In this document: piece after piece, positions 28,145-37,307 of the stretch
How the letters are laid out: each line of letters starts with the position of its first letter
Position numbering within the stretch: position 1 is the stretch's first letter
NCBI GenBank assembly: GCA_000309945.1
Contig: CM001633.1
Location: 3,560,199-3,624,198, forward strand
Direction: 5' to 3'
From: Leptolyngbyaceae cyanobacterium JSC-12
Lineage (GTDB): Bacteria; Cyanobacteriota; Cyanobacteriia; Leptolyngbyales; Leptolyngbyaceae
Length of the DNA stretch: 64,000 nt
Notes under the pieces: model-generated
Told to the model about the DNA's origin: nothing
The model's database searches: none
Seen by the model: the letters and a program-made list of their open reading frames with translations, nothing else
Translations under genes and position numbers: made by a program

Positions 28145-29782
28145 TCAATTCATCAAGGTTTTGATGTGGTCTGCCAATCTAAGTGATAGAGCGATGAGCG
28201 TTAGAGTTGGATTAGCGTAACCTGATGTTGGAAAGACGGAGCAGCCAGCGATAAACAAATTTGAAATGCCATGAACTTTGCAATTGGCATCTACTACGCC
28301 CTGTTTTGGGTCATTGTGCATCCGTGTGGCACCAATATGGTGGTGCATAGCAGGTTTTTCAAACTTCAGGTCTGCTTTGGTTCGAGCAAACTGCAACTCA
28401 CCGAATCCAGCATTGGCAAATTCTTCTGCCCAAATCTCCTGAACTCGGACGGCATGCTCAACATCAATTGGGTTTAAGCGCCAGTGCAGCTCAGTTTTGG
28501 GTTGACCCAGGCGATCGCGCTCAGAACTCAGCACCACACGGTTGTTGGGATCGGGGGCTTGTTCAATTTGATAAAAGATTTCAAATTCTGAAAAGCGCCG
28601 TTTCTCAAACGGAAGGTATGACCAATCGCCTCGGCGCAGGGCAGGAATTTGCCTCACAACTGACCAAAAGCCTGCTGCTGCAATGTAATCAATTCCTCGC
28701 AGGGCGACACCCAAATGCTTGAAAATATCTTGGGATGGCTTGCCGTTGCGAATGGCGGACATCAGCAATCGTAGCGCCAGAGTTGCTTCGCGTTGATGAG
28801 TAAGGGGTCTGGGAAAAAGTTGTGCCCCATTATTCATCAACCGTTCACTTCGCATAACCGCGTCTGTTAGCTTGACTCGTGCCATTATTGGCACCCCTTT
28901 CGTTGGGTAAATGTCGTACAGAGCAGTCTGGTCAAAAATCTTGCGGTTAAAGGGGATGAGTCTGGCACTGAGAATGGGACGATCCATAAAATAGCGACCC
29001 ACCACGTCATACTGATTTCCCAGCCCAGCTGGCTGCTGCTGGTTAGAAGCTAACAGCAGACGAGCATTTTCCAGTCCACCTGTGGCAAGAATCACCACTT
29101 TTGCCGTTACCCAAAACTCCCGATTCTGCAAACACGCAACCCGCAAACGGGTAACTGTTCCATTTGCTTGATCCGTTTCAATGTTGATGACGTTGGCGTA
29201 GAGAACCGTGGTGATGTTCGAAGCTTGTTTGAGTTCTTCTCGATATTCATGGGTAAAGGGAGTGCGGGGCGCATATTGGCTAATGCTGGTTGTTACGCGA
29301 TTACCCTTAAATGGAAGCCGAACTGCCCGTTGATCTTCCCAGTCTTCGGCATTGTAGGCATAGGGTCCGATTTTGCAGACTGTTTGTGCTCGCTGATAGA
29401 ACGGCTCTAGATGAGTTTTGGTAAAGGGCCAACCGCTATACGGTAACCAGTCTCGCTGTTCAAAGTCAATTTCATCTAGTGGTAAGCAGCGGAAACCGTA
29501 TTCTTTGTATCCATTCTGCCCTTCCCAATAGTGCGATGTTCCTCCAAACTGGCGTAAACGAGTTTGGCTTACCTCTGGATAAGGGTCACCTACCACAATT
29601 CCATCTGCCAGGGACTGAGTATCTGCGTCAAATTCCAGTCCACCACTTTCTAACAAACACACCTGAAAATGTTGATTCGCAAACTCTCGTGCTAACGTGA
29701 TTCCAGCAGGTCCTGCACCAACAATACAAACGTGTGTCTCAAGCACTTCGTCGAGTGGTAGCGATCGCGCATCAATCATCAT
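28145..29782 (-). CDS. GMC-family FAD oxidoreductase
   Basis: This is a 545-residue flavoprotein oxidoreductase. The FAD-binding motif VCIVGAGPAGITLAREFAN is at residues about 17-35. The C-terminal segment has MHHHIGATRMHNDPKQG (a candidate catalytic His) and LFIAGCSVFPTSGYANPTLT, which closes the flavin site. Relatives oxidise alcohols such as sugars or cholesterol. Being encoded upstream of an epimerase gene in a glycan cluster suggests sugar or lipid-alcohol oxidation. No signal peptide is visible, so it acts in the cytoplasm. Confidence 0.9.
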   Translation of the reverse strand: MMIDARSLPLDEVLETHVCIVGAGPAGITLAREFANQHFQVCLLESGGLEFDADTQSLADGIVVGDPYPEVSQTRLRQFGGTSHYWEGQNGYKEYGFRCLPLDEIDFEQRDWLPYSGWPFTKTHLEPFYQRAQTVCKIGPYAYNAEDWEDQRAVRLPFKGNRVTTSISQYAPRTPFTHEYREELKQASNITTVLYANVINIETDQANGTVTRLRVACLQNREFWVTAKVVILATGGLENARLLLASNQQQPAGLGNQYDVVGRYFMDRPILSARLIPFNRKIFDQTALYDIYPTKGVPIMARVKLTDAVMRSERLMNNGAQLFPRPLTHQREATLALRLLMSAIRNGKPSQDIFKHLGVALRGIDYIAAAGFWSVVRQIPALRRGDWSYLPFEKRRFSEFEIFYQIEQAPDPNNRVVLSSERDRLGQPKTELHWRLNPIDVEHAVRVQEIWAEEFANAGFGELQFARTKADLKFEKPAMHHHIGATRMHNDPKQGVVDANCKVHGISNLFIAGCSVFPTSGYANPTLTLIALSLRLADHIKTLMN

Positions 29783-30192
29783 TGGTCATCTTTATTAGGA
29801 ATTCAACAGCTTACAACCTACATCTACAGAGGATGCGTCTCCCAACTTTTTAATAGCAGCTATTCAAGTTTGAGAATCTCTTCCAAAAACCTCACATTCC
29901 AGCAGGACTCTGGACATAGCAATTAACGCTAGCTATTCACACCAATCTATTCACATCAACAGACACGACTGCCAACTTCTAAAGAGGAACCACAGTTAAT
30001 TAATTGTGTAGTTTTACTTAGCTCGTTCTACCGCGTTTCTGGAAAGGGCTGATAGTGCTTCTGCCTAATCTTTATAGAATCTTTAAGGAGAAAACCAGCA
30101 ATCTCAGTAATTTCGTTACAAATATAAAAATTATCCAAGTTGATGTTTACATCACAGTTTTTATAGCGATAGGACAAGGAGCTGCTGATGCT
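29783..30192. other. Intergenic region upstream of the GMC oxidoreductase gene
   Basis: This AT-rich 410-bp gap lies between the GMC gene and the 3' end of the YdcF gene. It probably holds the promoter of the downstream minus-strand genes. I see no RNA gene or repeat. Confidence 0.5.
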
Positions 30193-30915
30193 TCATGGTT
30201 TGGTAGCAGGAAACACACGACAATTCCAATCCACAAATTTCTGCTTGATTTCTGCTGGTGGGTTACTTAAGTCCGCTGCGTTGCGTAGCTTAAATCGCCC
30301 TGTAACTGCGTAATGCAGCAAACCTAGATATTCTCTTAACAACACCCATGCTTGATTCCCAGATGACCATTCAGCAGGTAAAGCAACGGGATGAGGAATT
30401 ACAGTAAACCCTGATCCACGAAATACCAACAGCGATCGCAGCATATGAGGTAGGTCAGTAACTAAAAGAATCATCCGAACCTGCTGAGGATATAAAACGG
30501 CAGAAGAGAAAATTGCATTTTCTTCAGTTGTTTGTGAGCAACTTTCCCCACTTAATGCGGTTTTAGGAATCTCAGTCATTTCTAGTTGTTCAACAATGAA
30601 GTTGGCATCGGTCATCCCACTGACGAAAACTTGAGGAGATCGGCGATCACGCCACAGTTTCTCCACGGCATCAATCCGGCTTTGGCGCAAGTCCTCACCT
30701 CGCCCCAACACCACAATGGCTTGAGCCGTTGCACCTGAATCAGGCGGTAATGCAGCAACCATTCCCTGCGTTGCAAGATAGACGCCGAGCGGCGAGGTAA
30801 TTACTAAACAAGCCAATACAATCAGCGTGATTGGCAGGAGAAAGCGTTTCCGCCAACGCTTAGAACTGATCAACCAAAGAATTCCCAGCAGTGCCAGAAC
30901 AATGAATGCTTCCAT
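30193..30915 (-). CDS. YdcF/ElyC-family (DUF218) membrane protein
   Basis: This 240-residue protein has two hydrophobic N-terminal segments (about 2-17 and 25-47) and a DUF218 domain. The domain shows AIVVLGRGEDLRQSRIDAVE and then PQVFVSGMTDANFIVEQLEM. ElyC and SanA relatives affect peptidoglycan precursor or envelope barrier function. It sits beside a protein kinase gene and upstream of the glycan genes, consistent with an envelope role, but the exact job is unknown. Confidence 0.85.
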   Translation of the reverse strand: MEAFIVLALLGILWLISSKRWRKRFLLPITLIVLACLVITSPLGVYLATQGMVAALPPDSGATAQAIVVLGRGEDLRQSRIDAVEKLWRDRRSPQVFVSGMTDANFIVEQLEMTEIPKTALSGESCSQTTEENAIFSSAVLYPQQVRMILLVTDLPHMLRSLLVFRGSGFTVIPHPVALPAEWSSGNQAWVLLREYLGLLHYAVTGRFKLRNAADLSNPPAEIKQKFVDWNCRVFPATKP

Positions 30916-30949
30916 GTTGAGAGGTTGTCAACTAAACGTTTGCACAGCT

Positions 30950-32698
30950 TTATGGCTTAATGAAATAGCGATCAGGCTTACGTTGGGCAGTGTTATTCGA
31001 TTGTTTAAGAATGAGATGCAAAAGCAGTGCAAGGAGTGTAAAACTGCTAACAGACACCAGAATCAGCACAAACGACTTGGAGAAACTTGTGGCAAGCGCC
31101 ATTCCCAGACTCATTCCCAGCATGGCAGTCACCAGTGAAATAGCGATCGCCATTCCTTTCGGCAATTCCTTGTAAACCAGTTTTTCCACCACCGCCCCAA
31201 TTGCTGTGCCTAAAATAGCCCCCCCCAGCAAACCTCCTAGTGCCCCAGAAATGGCACTGCTGCCAGCATCAGGGAGTCCATCCATCAACGTTGTAAAGAA
31301 AATTCCAATCCCCAAAACAATGGCAGTCAACGTGCTGGCAATTGAACCTGTACTTGCTCCTGATGATTGCAAAAACCAGGCAGCAAGTTGCAACCCCATC
31401 GCAGTCCCTACCACGGCACCAAACTCTGCAGTGGCAGTAGAATCTGCGATCGTTCCCATAATCAGCACCATCCAGGTGGCTAGCCAGCTAATTCCTAATG
31501 ACAAAATGCATAAAAGCGACAGCAACCCATAGGGCAGCAAACCTGATTGAGCCGGAGTTGGGAGGGTCTGGATCTGGAGCGTTAATGGATACGTTTTTGC
31601 CAGAGTGTTGGTATGTAACAGTAACGTCCGAATGTAGATCTTCCCTGTCATCAAGCGGCGAGTGTCAACCGTAACCACACACTGGACTTCATTACCAGAA
31701 AATACATCTGGGCTAACCGAAATCCATTGATATAAATCAAGTGGAGGATCGTGGCGATGGGGAGCAATTTCCCACTTCCCTTCCAAGGTTGTATCGGGCG
31801 TTGGATTGGTAATTGTGATAGATTGACTCAAAAAGCCACCTGGTTTTCGAGCCTTCAGCACTAAAGTTGATTGACTAAATTGAGCTTCTGGTGGGCGAAG
31901 CGGAGTAGTGGGAAGGGCAGCGATCGCAGCTAAAGCGTTAGGATAACGATCTTTCAACCGAGGCTCCACCATTTTCTCAAGCCAGTTCACCCAATGTTGA
32001 TTCAACTTCGGAACAAGGTGTCTAAAGCTGACTCGATAGCTAATATCAACTAAGTCTCCAATATTGTCTGATTTAGTACCTGTAAGTAAACAAATCAGCG
32101 ACATTCCCAATCCATACAAATCCGAAGCTTCAGTCAACTGACGGTTGAAAAGCTGCTCTGGCGGCATGAAGCCAAGGGTTCCCTTGACCACACTGCTAAC
32201 TCCCACTTCACCTTCCCCAACTCGGGCAAAGCCAAAATCCACCAAATACACATTGCCTGCCTTATCCACCAGGATATTTTCGGGCTTGATATCCCGGTGA
32301 ATGACTGGAGGAATACGATTTTGCAAATAAACCAACACCTCCAAGGCTGCAACTGCAATCTGGCGAATTTCGTTCGGGTGATAGCTACGAGAGGCAGCTA
32401 ATGATTCAGCATTTTTATACTCCTGAACCATGCAAAACCCATCAGGCGTTTGGAAAGAGTCTAGATAACGAGGAATTCCAGGATGATCGAGTTCTTTCAG
32501 TAACTGAATCTCGCGATCGTAAGTGTCATAGCTCAACCATGTTGAACCAGACTTGGCAAACTGGAATTGCTTAATCACAACAGGCTGATTAACTCTCGTA
32601 TCAATCGCAAGATAGGTGACTCGACCTCCAGCACGGTTATGCCCAAGCTCCCGTTCTACCCGATAATGCTGTTCAGAAAAGTCTGGAAAATCACTCAT
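30950..32698 (-). CDS. Ser/Thr protein kinase with beta-domain and Gly-rich membrane region
   Basis: This 582-residue protein has an N-terminal Hanks-type kinase (about 15-275). GHNRAGGRVTYLAID is a variant Gly loop, the Lys is in VVIKQFQF, the catalytic loop is VIHRDIKPENILVD and VDFGFARVG replaces the usual DFG context while keeping DFG. A beta-rich module of about 110 residues follows (from ARKPGGFLSQSITITN). Then come several membrane segments, one with a glycine-zipper-like SGALGGLLGGAILGTAIGAV. The ATG at 32698 is used rather than a TTG four codons earlier. It lies next to the BY-kinase gene, so it may regulate glycan export. Confidence 0.9.
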   Translation of the reverse strand: MSDFPDFSEQHYRVERELGHNRAGGRVTYLAIDTRVNQPVVIKQFQFAKSGSTWLSYDTYDREIQLLKELDHPGIPRYLDSFQTPDGFCMVQEYKNAESLAASRSYHPNEIRQIAVAALEVLVYLQNRIPPVIHRDIKPENILVDKAGNVYLVDFGFARVGEGEVGVSSVVKGTLGFMPPEQLFNRQLTEASDLYGLGMSLICLLTGTKSDNIGDLVDISYRVSFRHLVPKLNQHWVNWLEKMVEPRLKDRYPNALAAIAALPTTPLRPPEAQFSQSTLVLKARKPGGFLSQSITITNPTPDTTLEGKWEIAPHRHDPPLDLYQWISVSPDVFSGNEVQCVVTVDTRRLMTGKIYIRTLLLHTNTLAKTYPLTLQIQTLPTPAQSGLLPYGLLSLLCILSLGISWLATWMVLIMGTIADSTATAEFGAVVGTAMGLQLAAWFLQSSGASTGSIASTLTAIVLGIGIFFTTLMDGLPDAGSSAISGALGGLLGGAILGTAIGAVVEKLVYKELPKGMAIAISLVTAMLGMSLGMALATSFSKSFVLILVSVSSFTLLALLLHLILKQSNNTAQRKPDRYFIKP

Positions 32699-32984
32699 AA
32701 CAGTCGCCAATTAACCTGAAAGAAACAGAGCAGGCAACAATCTTTCCCGTAAAGAGTCTACGTGAAAACCAGGCAAATGCGAAAGATATTTTGCTAAAGA
32801 ATTCAAAATTATCCTGGTTCGCTCCTCTGGTTAATTTATCCAGTTATAAAACTGCAGGAAATAAGCAGCCAAATACAGCATTACCAGGTAGCACATCAAC
32901 AAAATCTAATCATCATACTCAGAAATTAAAGTGACCTATCACCCAACCACCAACTATCAAGATCGCCGCATAGTCAAGACTTAA

Positions 32985-35273
32985 TTAGTTATGTTTTGAA
33001 AGGTCAATGGCTGGAGGAACTATATCATCTTCAAGTAAAGCGGTACTCTCTTTTTCAGAAGCATTGTAGTAGCGATAATATGAGTCATACAAATTCGCTT
33101 TATAGTCTTTCGCTCCATTTGCAACTGCGCCCAGAATAGAAACGTTAAACTGCTTTAACCCTTCCAATATTTGAGTCAAGGCAGCACTCTTAACCTTGCC
33201 AAGCCCAACTACTAAAATGATTCCGTCCGTTTTTGCCGCAAATAACTTCGCGTCAGCCAATCCTAATAATGGAGGCGTGTCATAAATCACCAGGTCATAA
33301 GCTTCTTTAAATTGTTCCATCAATCTCTGCATCTTCTGAGAAGATAGCAGCTTTGTTGGATCTGGAGGAATTTGTCCAGCCGTCATGACAAACAGGTTCT
33401 CCTCAATCGGAGATTGTTGAACAACTTGTTCAAAATCCAAATCGAGTGAAATCAGGTTACTCAAACCATAGCTATTCATCAACCCCAAGCGATTATGAAG
33501 TTGCGGCAGACGCAAATCAGTATCCACCAGCAAAACCCGTTGCCCCAAAGCAGCAGCCGTTTGTGCCAAATAAACAGACGTCGTAGATTTCCCTTCCCCT
33601 GCCGTACAAGAACTAATCACGATAGAGCGAACTTGAGTATCAGAACTCAGCAACCGAATATTGGCGTATAAGGAACGAAATGCCTCTAAAAATGGTGAGG
33701 TTGTGTAATGAGATTTTGCAGCATTATTGTTCAGTCCAATTTTCTGACTGACCTGTTGCACAAACCCTAAAACGTCAGCAACAGAGGAAAATCTACCAGC
33801 CGCCGCATCAATTTTTTCAAGCTCAGTCAATTCAGGGTTATAAGGAATGACCCCTAAAATTGGCAGTTTGCTGACATCTTTAACTTCTTCAGGCGAATGC
33901 AGAATGTTACTGATCTTATCCAGCAACAACGCAACACCAACCCCTAACAACACTCCTAAAATTACTCCCAGCATTGCAGAACGTTTGGTGTTAGCACTCG
34001 ACGGAATAGGGTCTGTGGGGGGCGTTAGAATCTGCCAGGGAGCCTTGCGCTGTCCAGCATCAATTCGGAGTGCCTCTCGTTTTGCTAAAAATTGATTCAA
34101 ATTATCTGTTGCAATCTTTAATTCTCGCTGAATATCCGCATAGCGCCGAGATACGACTGACAACTGTTTAATCTGTTGGTTGAGATCGTTCTCGGCCTGA
34201 GTCAAAATTCTATTCCGAGCCTCCAATTCTCGAATTCTACTAGCGACTTCCGTTTGTACTTGCCGCCCTTCCCGACCTAAAAGTGCCAAAAGATTTTGCT
34301 GTTGGTCTTTCAAAACCTGAATATCCGCAGTTCCATCTCGAAATACACTTGACTCTTTTGCAATTTGGCTTCTAATGTCTAACAGTTGAGTCAATAATGC
34401 CTGATAGCGAGTGTTCTCACGAGTTGCTGAAGCTGAGACCGACTCACTTGGCAATTCGGCTATTTGCCTGGATAAATCCACATACAGTGCCTGAGCTTCA
34501 TTCAGTCTGATTTGGGTATCCAATCGTTGTTGACCAATTGCACCTTTTTGATCAGACAAAACCTTACTAGTTGATTCAGGATCAATCAAGTTAAATTGCT
34601 GACGGAACGTTTGCAGTTCGTCCTGAAGAGCTTCAACGCGGTTACGTAACTGAGGAAGTTGTGTATCAACAAACTCTATTCCTTGCTTCACATCTGCCAG
34701 ACGCTCTTCCAGGCTGTAATCAATGTAAGCTTGGGCTGTTAGTTTCAAAATCGCTGCAACTTTCCCAGGGTCTTTATCTTGAAACGAGACATTCAGGATT
34801 TCCGTTGCCGTCCCCGGTGTGACCTTTAATCCAGCAGCAAGCATACCATAGTTCACGTCAGGGTACTTAGCCTGGAGTTCTTTTGCAATTGGAGATAGAA
34901 TTTTGGGACTTTTCAAAAGTTGTAGTTTGGTAGCATCCACTCCCTTCTCGGGTTGCTGCTGCTCTTTGCTACTTAGCGTTTGAGGAACAGAGGAAATCAC
35001 CTCGGTTTCAACAGTAACTGGTTTAGTAAGGATGTCGAAAGCTCCCTGATAGATAGGAGTGCTAGTCATTGCCTTCAGGACGGCAGCCGAGGTGACAACC
35101 GTTGTAACTCCCAAAATCACGGGAATTCTGCGACGCAGCGTGGAGAAGACCTGCCCCAGGTTTAACCCGCCCTCATCCCCTCCGCTGGATGAAACCATGG
35201 GTGCATTGGGTAGCCATTGAAAGCGTCTACCATCTTTAACTAACTCGGGTTGTGGATATTGCTGACCCTGCAT
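32985..35273 (-). CDS. Polysaccharide co-polymerase/tyrosine autokinase (Wzc-like)
   Basis: This 762-residue protein controls chain length and export of exopolysaccharide from the inner membrane. Wzz-type N-terminal and periplasmic parts lie between two membrane helices (about 52-70 and 430-455), with long coiled coils around residues 190-420. The cytoplasmic BY-kinase has Walker A CTAGEGKSTTSVYLAQT near 555, Walker A' VLLVDTDLRLPQ near 581, and Walker B LVIYDTPPLLG near 661. The C-terminal Tyr cluster is NLYDSYYRYYN near 731. It is transcribed after the Wza-like gene, 125 bp downstream of it. Confidence 0.95.
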   Translation of the reverse strand: MQGQQYPQPELVKDGRRFQWLPNAPMVSSSGGDEGGLNLGQVFSTLRRRIPVILGVTTVVTSAAVLKAMTSTPIYQGAFDILTKPVTVETEVISSVPQTLSSKEQQQPEKGVDATKLQLLKSPKILSPIAKELQAKYPDVNYGMLAAGLKVTPGTATEILNVSFQDKDPGKVAAILKLTAQAYIDYSLEERLADVKQGIEFVDTQLPQLRNRVEALQDELQTFRQQFNLIDPESTSKVLSDQKGAIGQQRLDTQIRLNEAQALYVDLSRQIAELPSESVSASATRENTRYQALLTQLLDIRSQIAKESSVFRDGTADIQVLKDQQQNLLALLGREGRQVQTEVASRIRELEARNRILTQAENDLNQQIKQLSVVSRRYADIQRELKIATDNLNQFLAKREALRIDAGQRKAPWQILTPPTDPIPSSANTKRSAMLGVILGVLLGVGVALLLDKISNILHSPEEVKDVSKLPILGVIPYNPELTELEKIDAAAGRFSSVADVLGFVQQVSQKIGLNNNAAKSHYTTSPFLEAFRSLYANIRLLSSDTQVRSIVISSCTAGEGKSTTSVYLAQTAAALGQRVLLVDTDLRLPQLHNRLGLMNSYGLSNLISLDLDFEQVVQQSPIEENLFVMTAGQIPPDPTKLLSSQKMQRLMEQFKEAYDLVIYDTPPLLGLADAKLFAAKTDGIILVVGLGKVKSAALTQILEGLKQFNVSILGAVANGAKDYKANLYDSYYRYYNASEKESTALLEDDIVPPAIDLSKHN

Positions 35274-35398
35274 GATGGTCTTTTGTGCTGAGTTGGACTG
35301 TTAAGCGAACCTGACATCAGTGAAGGAAGCTGCGATGCGTCCCTATTTTAATCATGAATCATGAAATTGGAATTGACTCATTTTCAAGGGACAAACGA

Positions 35399-36871
35399 TT
35401 ACCTCCGAAAGATAGAGTAGATGCTAAGAATTGAGAGAAAACTATTGATTGGGGTGATAACTGCGTTGAGATTATCTGATACGGTTGCTAAGGCGGAGCG
35501 ATTCACAATCACAATATCGTCGTTGCGGAGAGCGGGATTTCCCTCTTCATCCACACCTCTGTCTAGGTCAAGCCGCACTGAGCGCCGGGTTACAGTTCCA
35601 TCTGAGTTGAGACGAACTAACTCAACTGATCGTTTAAATGCTCGAACGTTAAATCCTCCCGCCGCAAGTATAGCCTGATTCAATGGCGTATTGGGAGGAA
35701 CTCGCAATACGCCGGGTTGTTTTACCTCTCCAACAATATTGACTCGAATAGTATCGGGAGAGAAGCTTGCAGCAGCGATTTGCATTGCTTCGGCAGTTGG
35801 GATTTCTTTTGCCATTGGAATAACAACAGTATCCCGGTCTTGCAAAATCAAGTCCTGGTTCAAATCGCCAGTTTGTAGCAGTTTCCAGAGATCAATATTG
35901 ATCACCTGCTCAGCACCACTGCGAGTCATGCGCCGTACTTGAATTCTGCGGATATCAGCCTGAGGTTTAATGCCTCCAGCGACCTGAATTGCTCGCGTAA
36001 TGGTAGGAGGGCGATCGCCCCCGCCCGCAGTTTGCCCTGTTTCCCCAGCCGCCCCAGTTCTGGCTGTTGCAGACACAGTGTAAGGTCCAGGTCGGTAAAC
36101 TTCCCCAACCACTGCAATATTCAGAGGTTGGCTTCTATCCGCAGCAAAGCTGGCAGAAGCTAATTGAACCGATTCCCCCAAATTTGTGGTTCTAACCGTT
36201 GGAATCATAATCGTATCCCCGCTGCGGAGGGAGACATCACGCCGCTGGTCACCATTTTGCAGGAATTCCCACAGATCCACCCGAATAATCTGCTCAGTTC
36301 CATCTCGCTGAGGGCGGCGCACTTCGACATTGCGTAAATCAGCAACCTGGGTAATTCCTCCAGCTAACTGCAATGCTCTGGTTACTGTGGGTAACTGCGA
36401 ACCCGCTTCCGCTGTGGGGATGGTGTAAGAACCGGGACGATTGACCTCGCCTGATACAGCGACTTTCACAGGGCGGGGAGCAAGCAGAGTAAGCGTAACA
36501 ATCGGATATTTAAGAAACTTAGAATATTGACTGGAAATGGCATCTGCAGCTTCTCTAAGCGTCATCCCTTCTACCAGGACATTACCAATCTCCGGCAGGT
36601 TTAAGGTGCCATCCACCAACACCTGATTGTCTCCGCTGTATCGTGCCACTCTAAAGACATCGACCCGAATGCGATCGCCCGCTCCCAACGTGTATGCATC
36701 GCCAGCTTGTGTAGGTGGAGACGGATTTGTTGCAGCGGTATTCAAGCTTTTGCCAGAGGCTTGAGCCAACCCTGGCAGAAAGCCATAGGTTGTTAAAAAC
36801 ACCATCAGCGCCAAGCCTGCCATTGGTCTCGCTAAACGCTTTTCATATCCTTCAGTCACTTTGCATACCAT
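35399..36871 (-). CDS. Polysaccharide export protein with SLBB domains (Wza-like)
   Basis: This 490-residue secreted protein has a signal peptide (about 15-38). The Poly_export domain shows YTLGAGDRIRVDVFRVARYS. Three SLBB-type repeats each contain the pattern V-G-E-V-x-R/Q-P-G: VAVSGEVNRPGSYTIP, IAVVGEVYRPGPYTVS and VNIVGEVKQPGVLRVP. No lipobox Cys is obvious after the signal peptide, so anchoring may differ from E. coli Wza. It probably works with the downstream Wzc-like protein as the export channel and begins the minus-strand glycan cluster. Confidence 0.92.
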   Translation of the reverse strand: MVCKVTEGYEKRLARPMAGLALMVFLTTYGFLPGLAQASGKSLNTAATNPSPPTQAGDAYTLGAGDRIRVDVFRVARYSGDNQVLVDGTLNLPEIGNVLVEGMTLREAADAISSQYSKFLKYPIVTLTLLAPRPVKVAVSGEVNRPGSYTIPTAEAGSQLPTVTRALQLAGGITQVADLRNVEVRRPQRDGTEQIIRVDLWEFLQNGDQRRDVSLRSGDTIMIPTVRTTNLGESVQLASASFAADRSQPLNIAVVGEVYRPGPYTVSATARTGAAGETGQTAGGGDRPPTITRAIQVAGGIKPQADIRRIQVRRMTRSGAEQVINIDLWKLLQTGDLNQDLILQDRDTVVIPMAKEIPTAEAMQIAAASFSPDTIRVNIVGEVKQPGVLRVPPNTPLNQAILAAGGFNVRAFKRSVELVRLNSDGTVTRRSVRLDLDRGVDEEGNPALRNDDIVIVNRSALATVSDNLNAVITPINSFLSILSIYSIFRR

Positions 36872-37112
36872 AAGCTCAAGCTTTTTGAAGGTAGTTCCAT
36901 ATTATGGATATTTCTAGACAATCATGGTTCCACAAAACGGCAAATTCACTGATTCTTCATACGGAAAACCCCAAACTCCACGGTTGTGAATCAATCAATC
37001 GATGTCAAAGCTTTGGGATTTTTGTGCAGTGCGCCTAAATCTAAATAAAACTGTAGCCTTCGTTTGCAGGATAAATCACCCAAAACTGTTCTAACTTTAG
37101 GAAGTCGGGAGT

Positions 37113-37262
37113 GGGAGCATGTCAGTTTTGCAAGTCTCTGCATTTGCCCTCATCCCCCAACCCCTGCTCCCAAGTTTGGGAGCAGGGGAGTCGAAGCTTC
37201 AAGTCCCTCTCCCAAGCTTGGGAGAGGAATTTAGGGTGAGGGCGCAAAGGTGACATGCTCCC
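37113..37262. mobile_element. MITE-like nested palindrome, 150 bp
   Basis: The ends are a 12-bp terminal inverted repeat, GGGAGCATGTCA (37113-37124) and TGACATGCTCCC (37251-37262), extended imperfectly by TTTGC inside. A second inverted pair, GCCCTCA (37146-37152) and TGAGGGC (37237-37243), is nested within. Two hairpins sit in the middle: a 13-bp-arm palindrome at 37161-37188 (CCCCTGCTCCCAA arm) and a perfect 22-bp palindrome at 37206-37227. It has no coding capacity. No clear target-site duplication is seen, so mobility is inferred from structure only. Confidence 0.65.
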
Positions 37263-37279
37263 TCGAGAGTTGCTATAAT
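37250..37279 (+). promoter_or_regulatory. Possible cbiG promoter using the MITE end
   Basis: GTGACA (37250-37255) and TATAAT (37274-37279) are spaced by 18 bases, ahead of the cbiG start at 37308. The -35-like part lies in the right end of the MITE-like element. Confidence 0.4.
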
Positions 37280-37307
37280 CTGGCACTGTTCATATCCGCC
37301 AAGTCCT

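Larger units (their letters stand above)
36872..37307. other. Intergenic region with a MITE-like element
   Basis: This 436-bp divergent region lies between the Wza-like gene and cbiG. Bases 37113-37262 form a nested palindromic element; the remainder up to 37112 shows no feature I recognise. A TATAAT box follows at 37274-37279. Confidence 0.6.

Noticed and set aside
30055-30270. 71-residue + strand ORF before the YdcF gene end
   Set aside because: It overlaps the YdcF gene in antisense, has no ribosome-binding site and no protein-like pattern.
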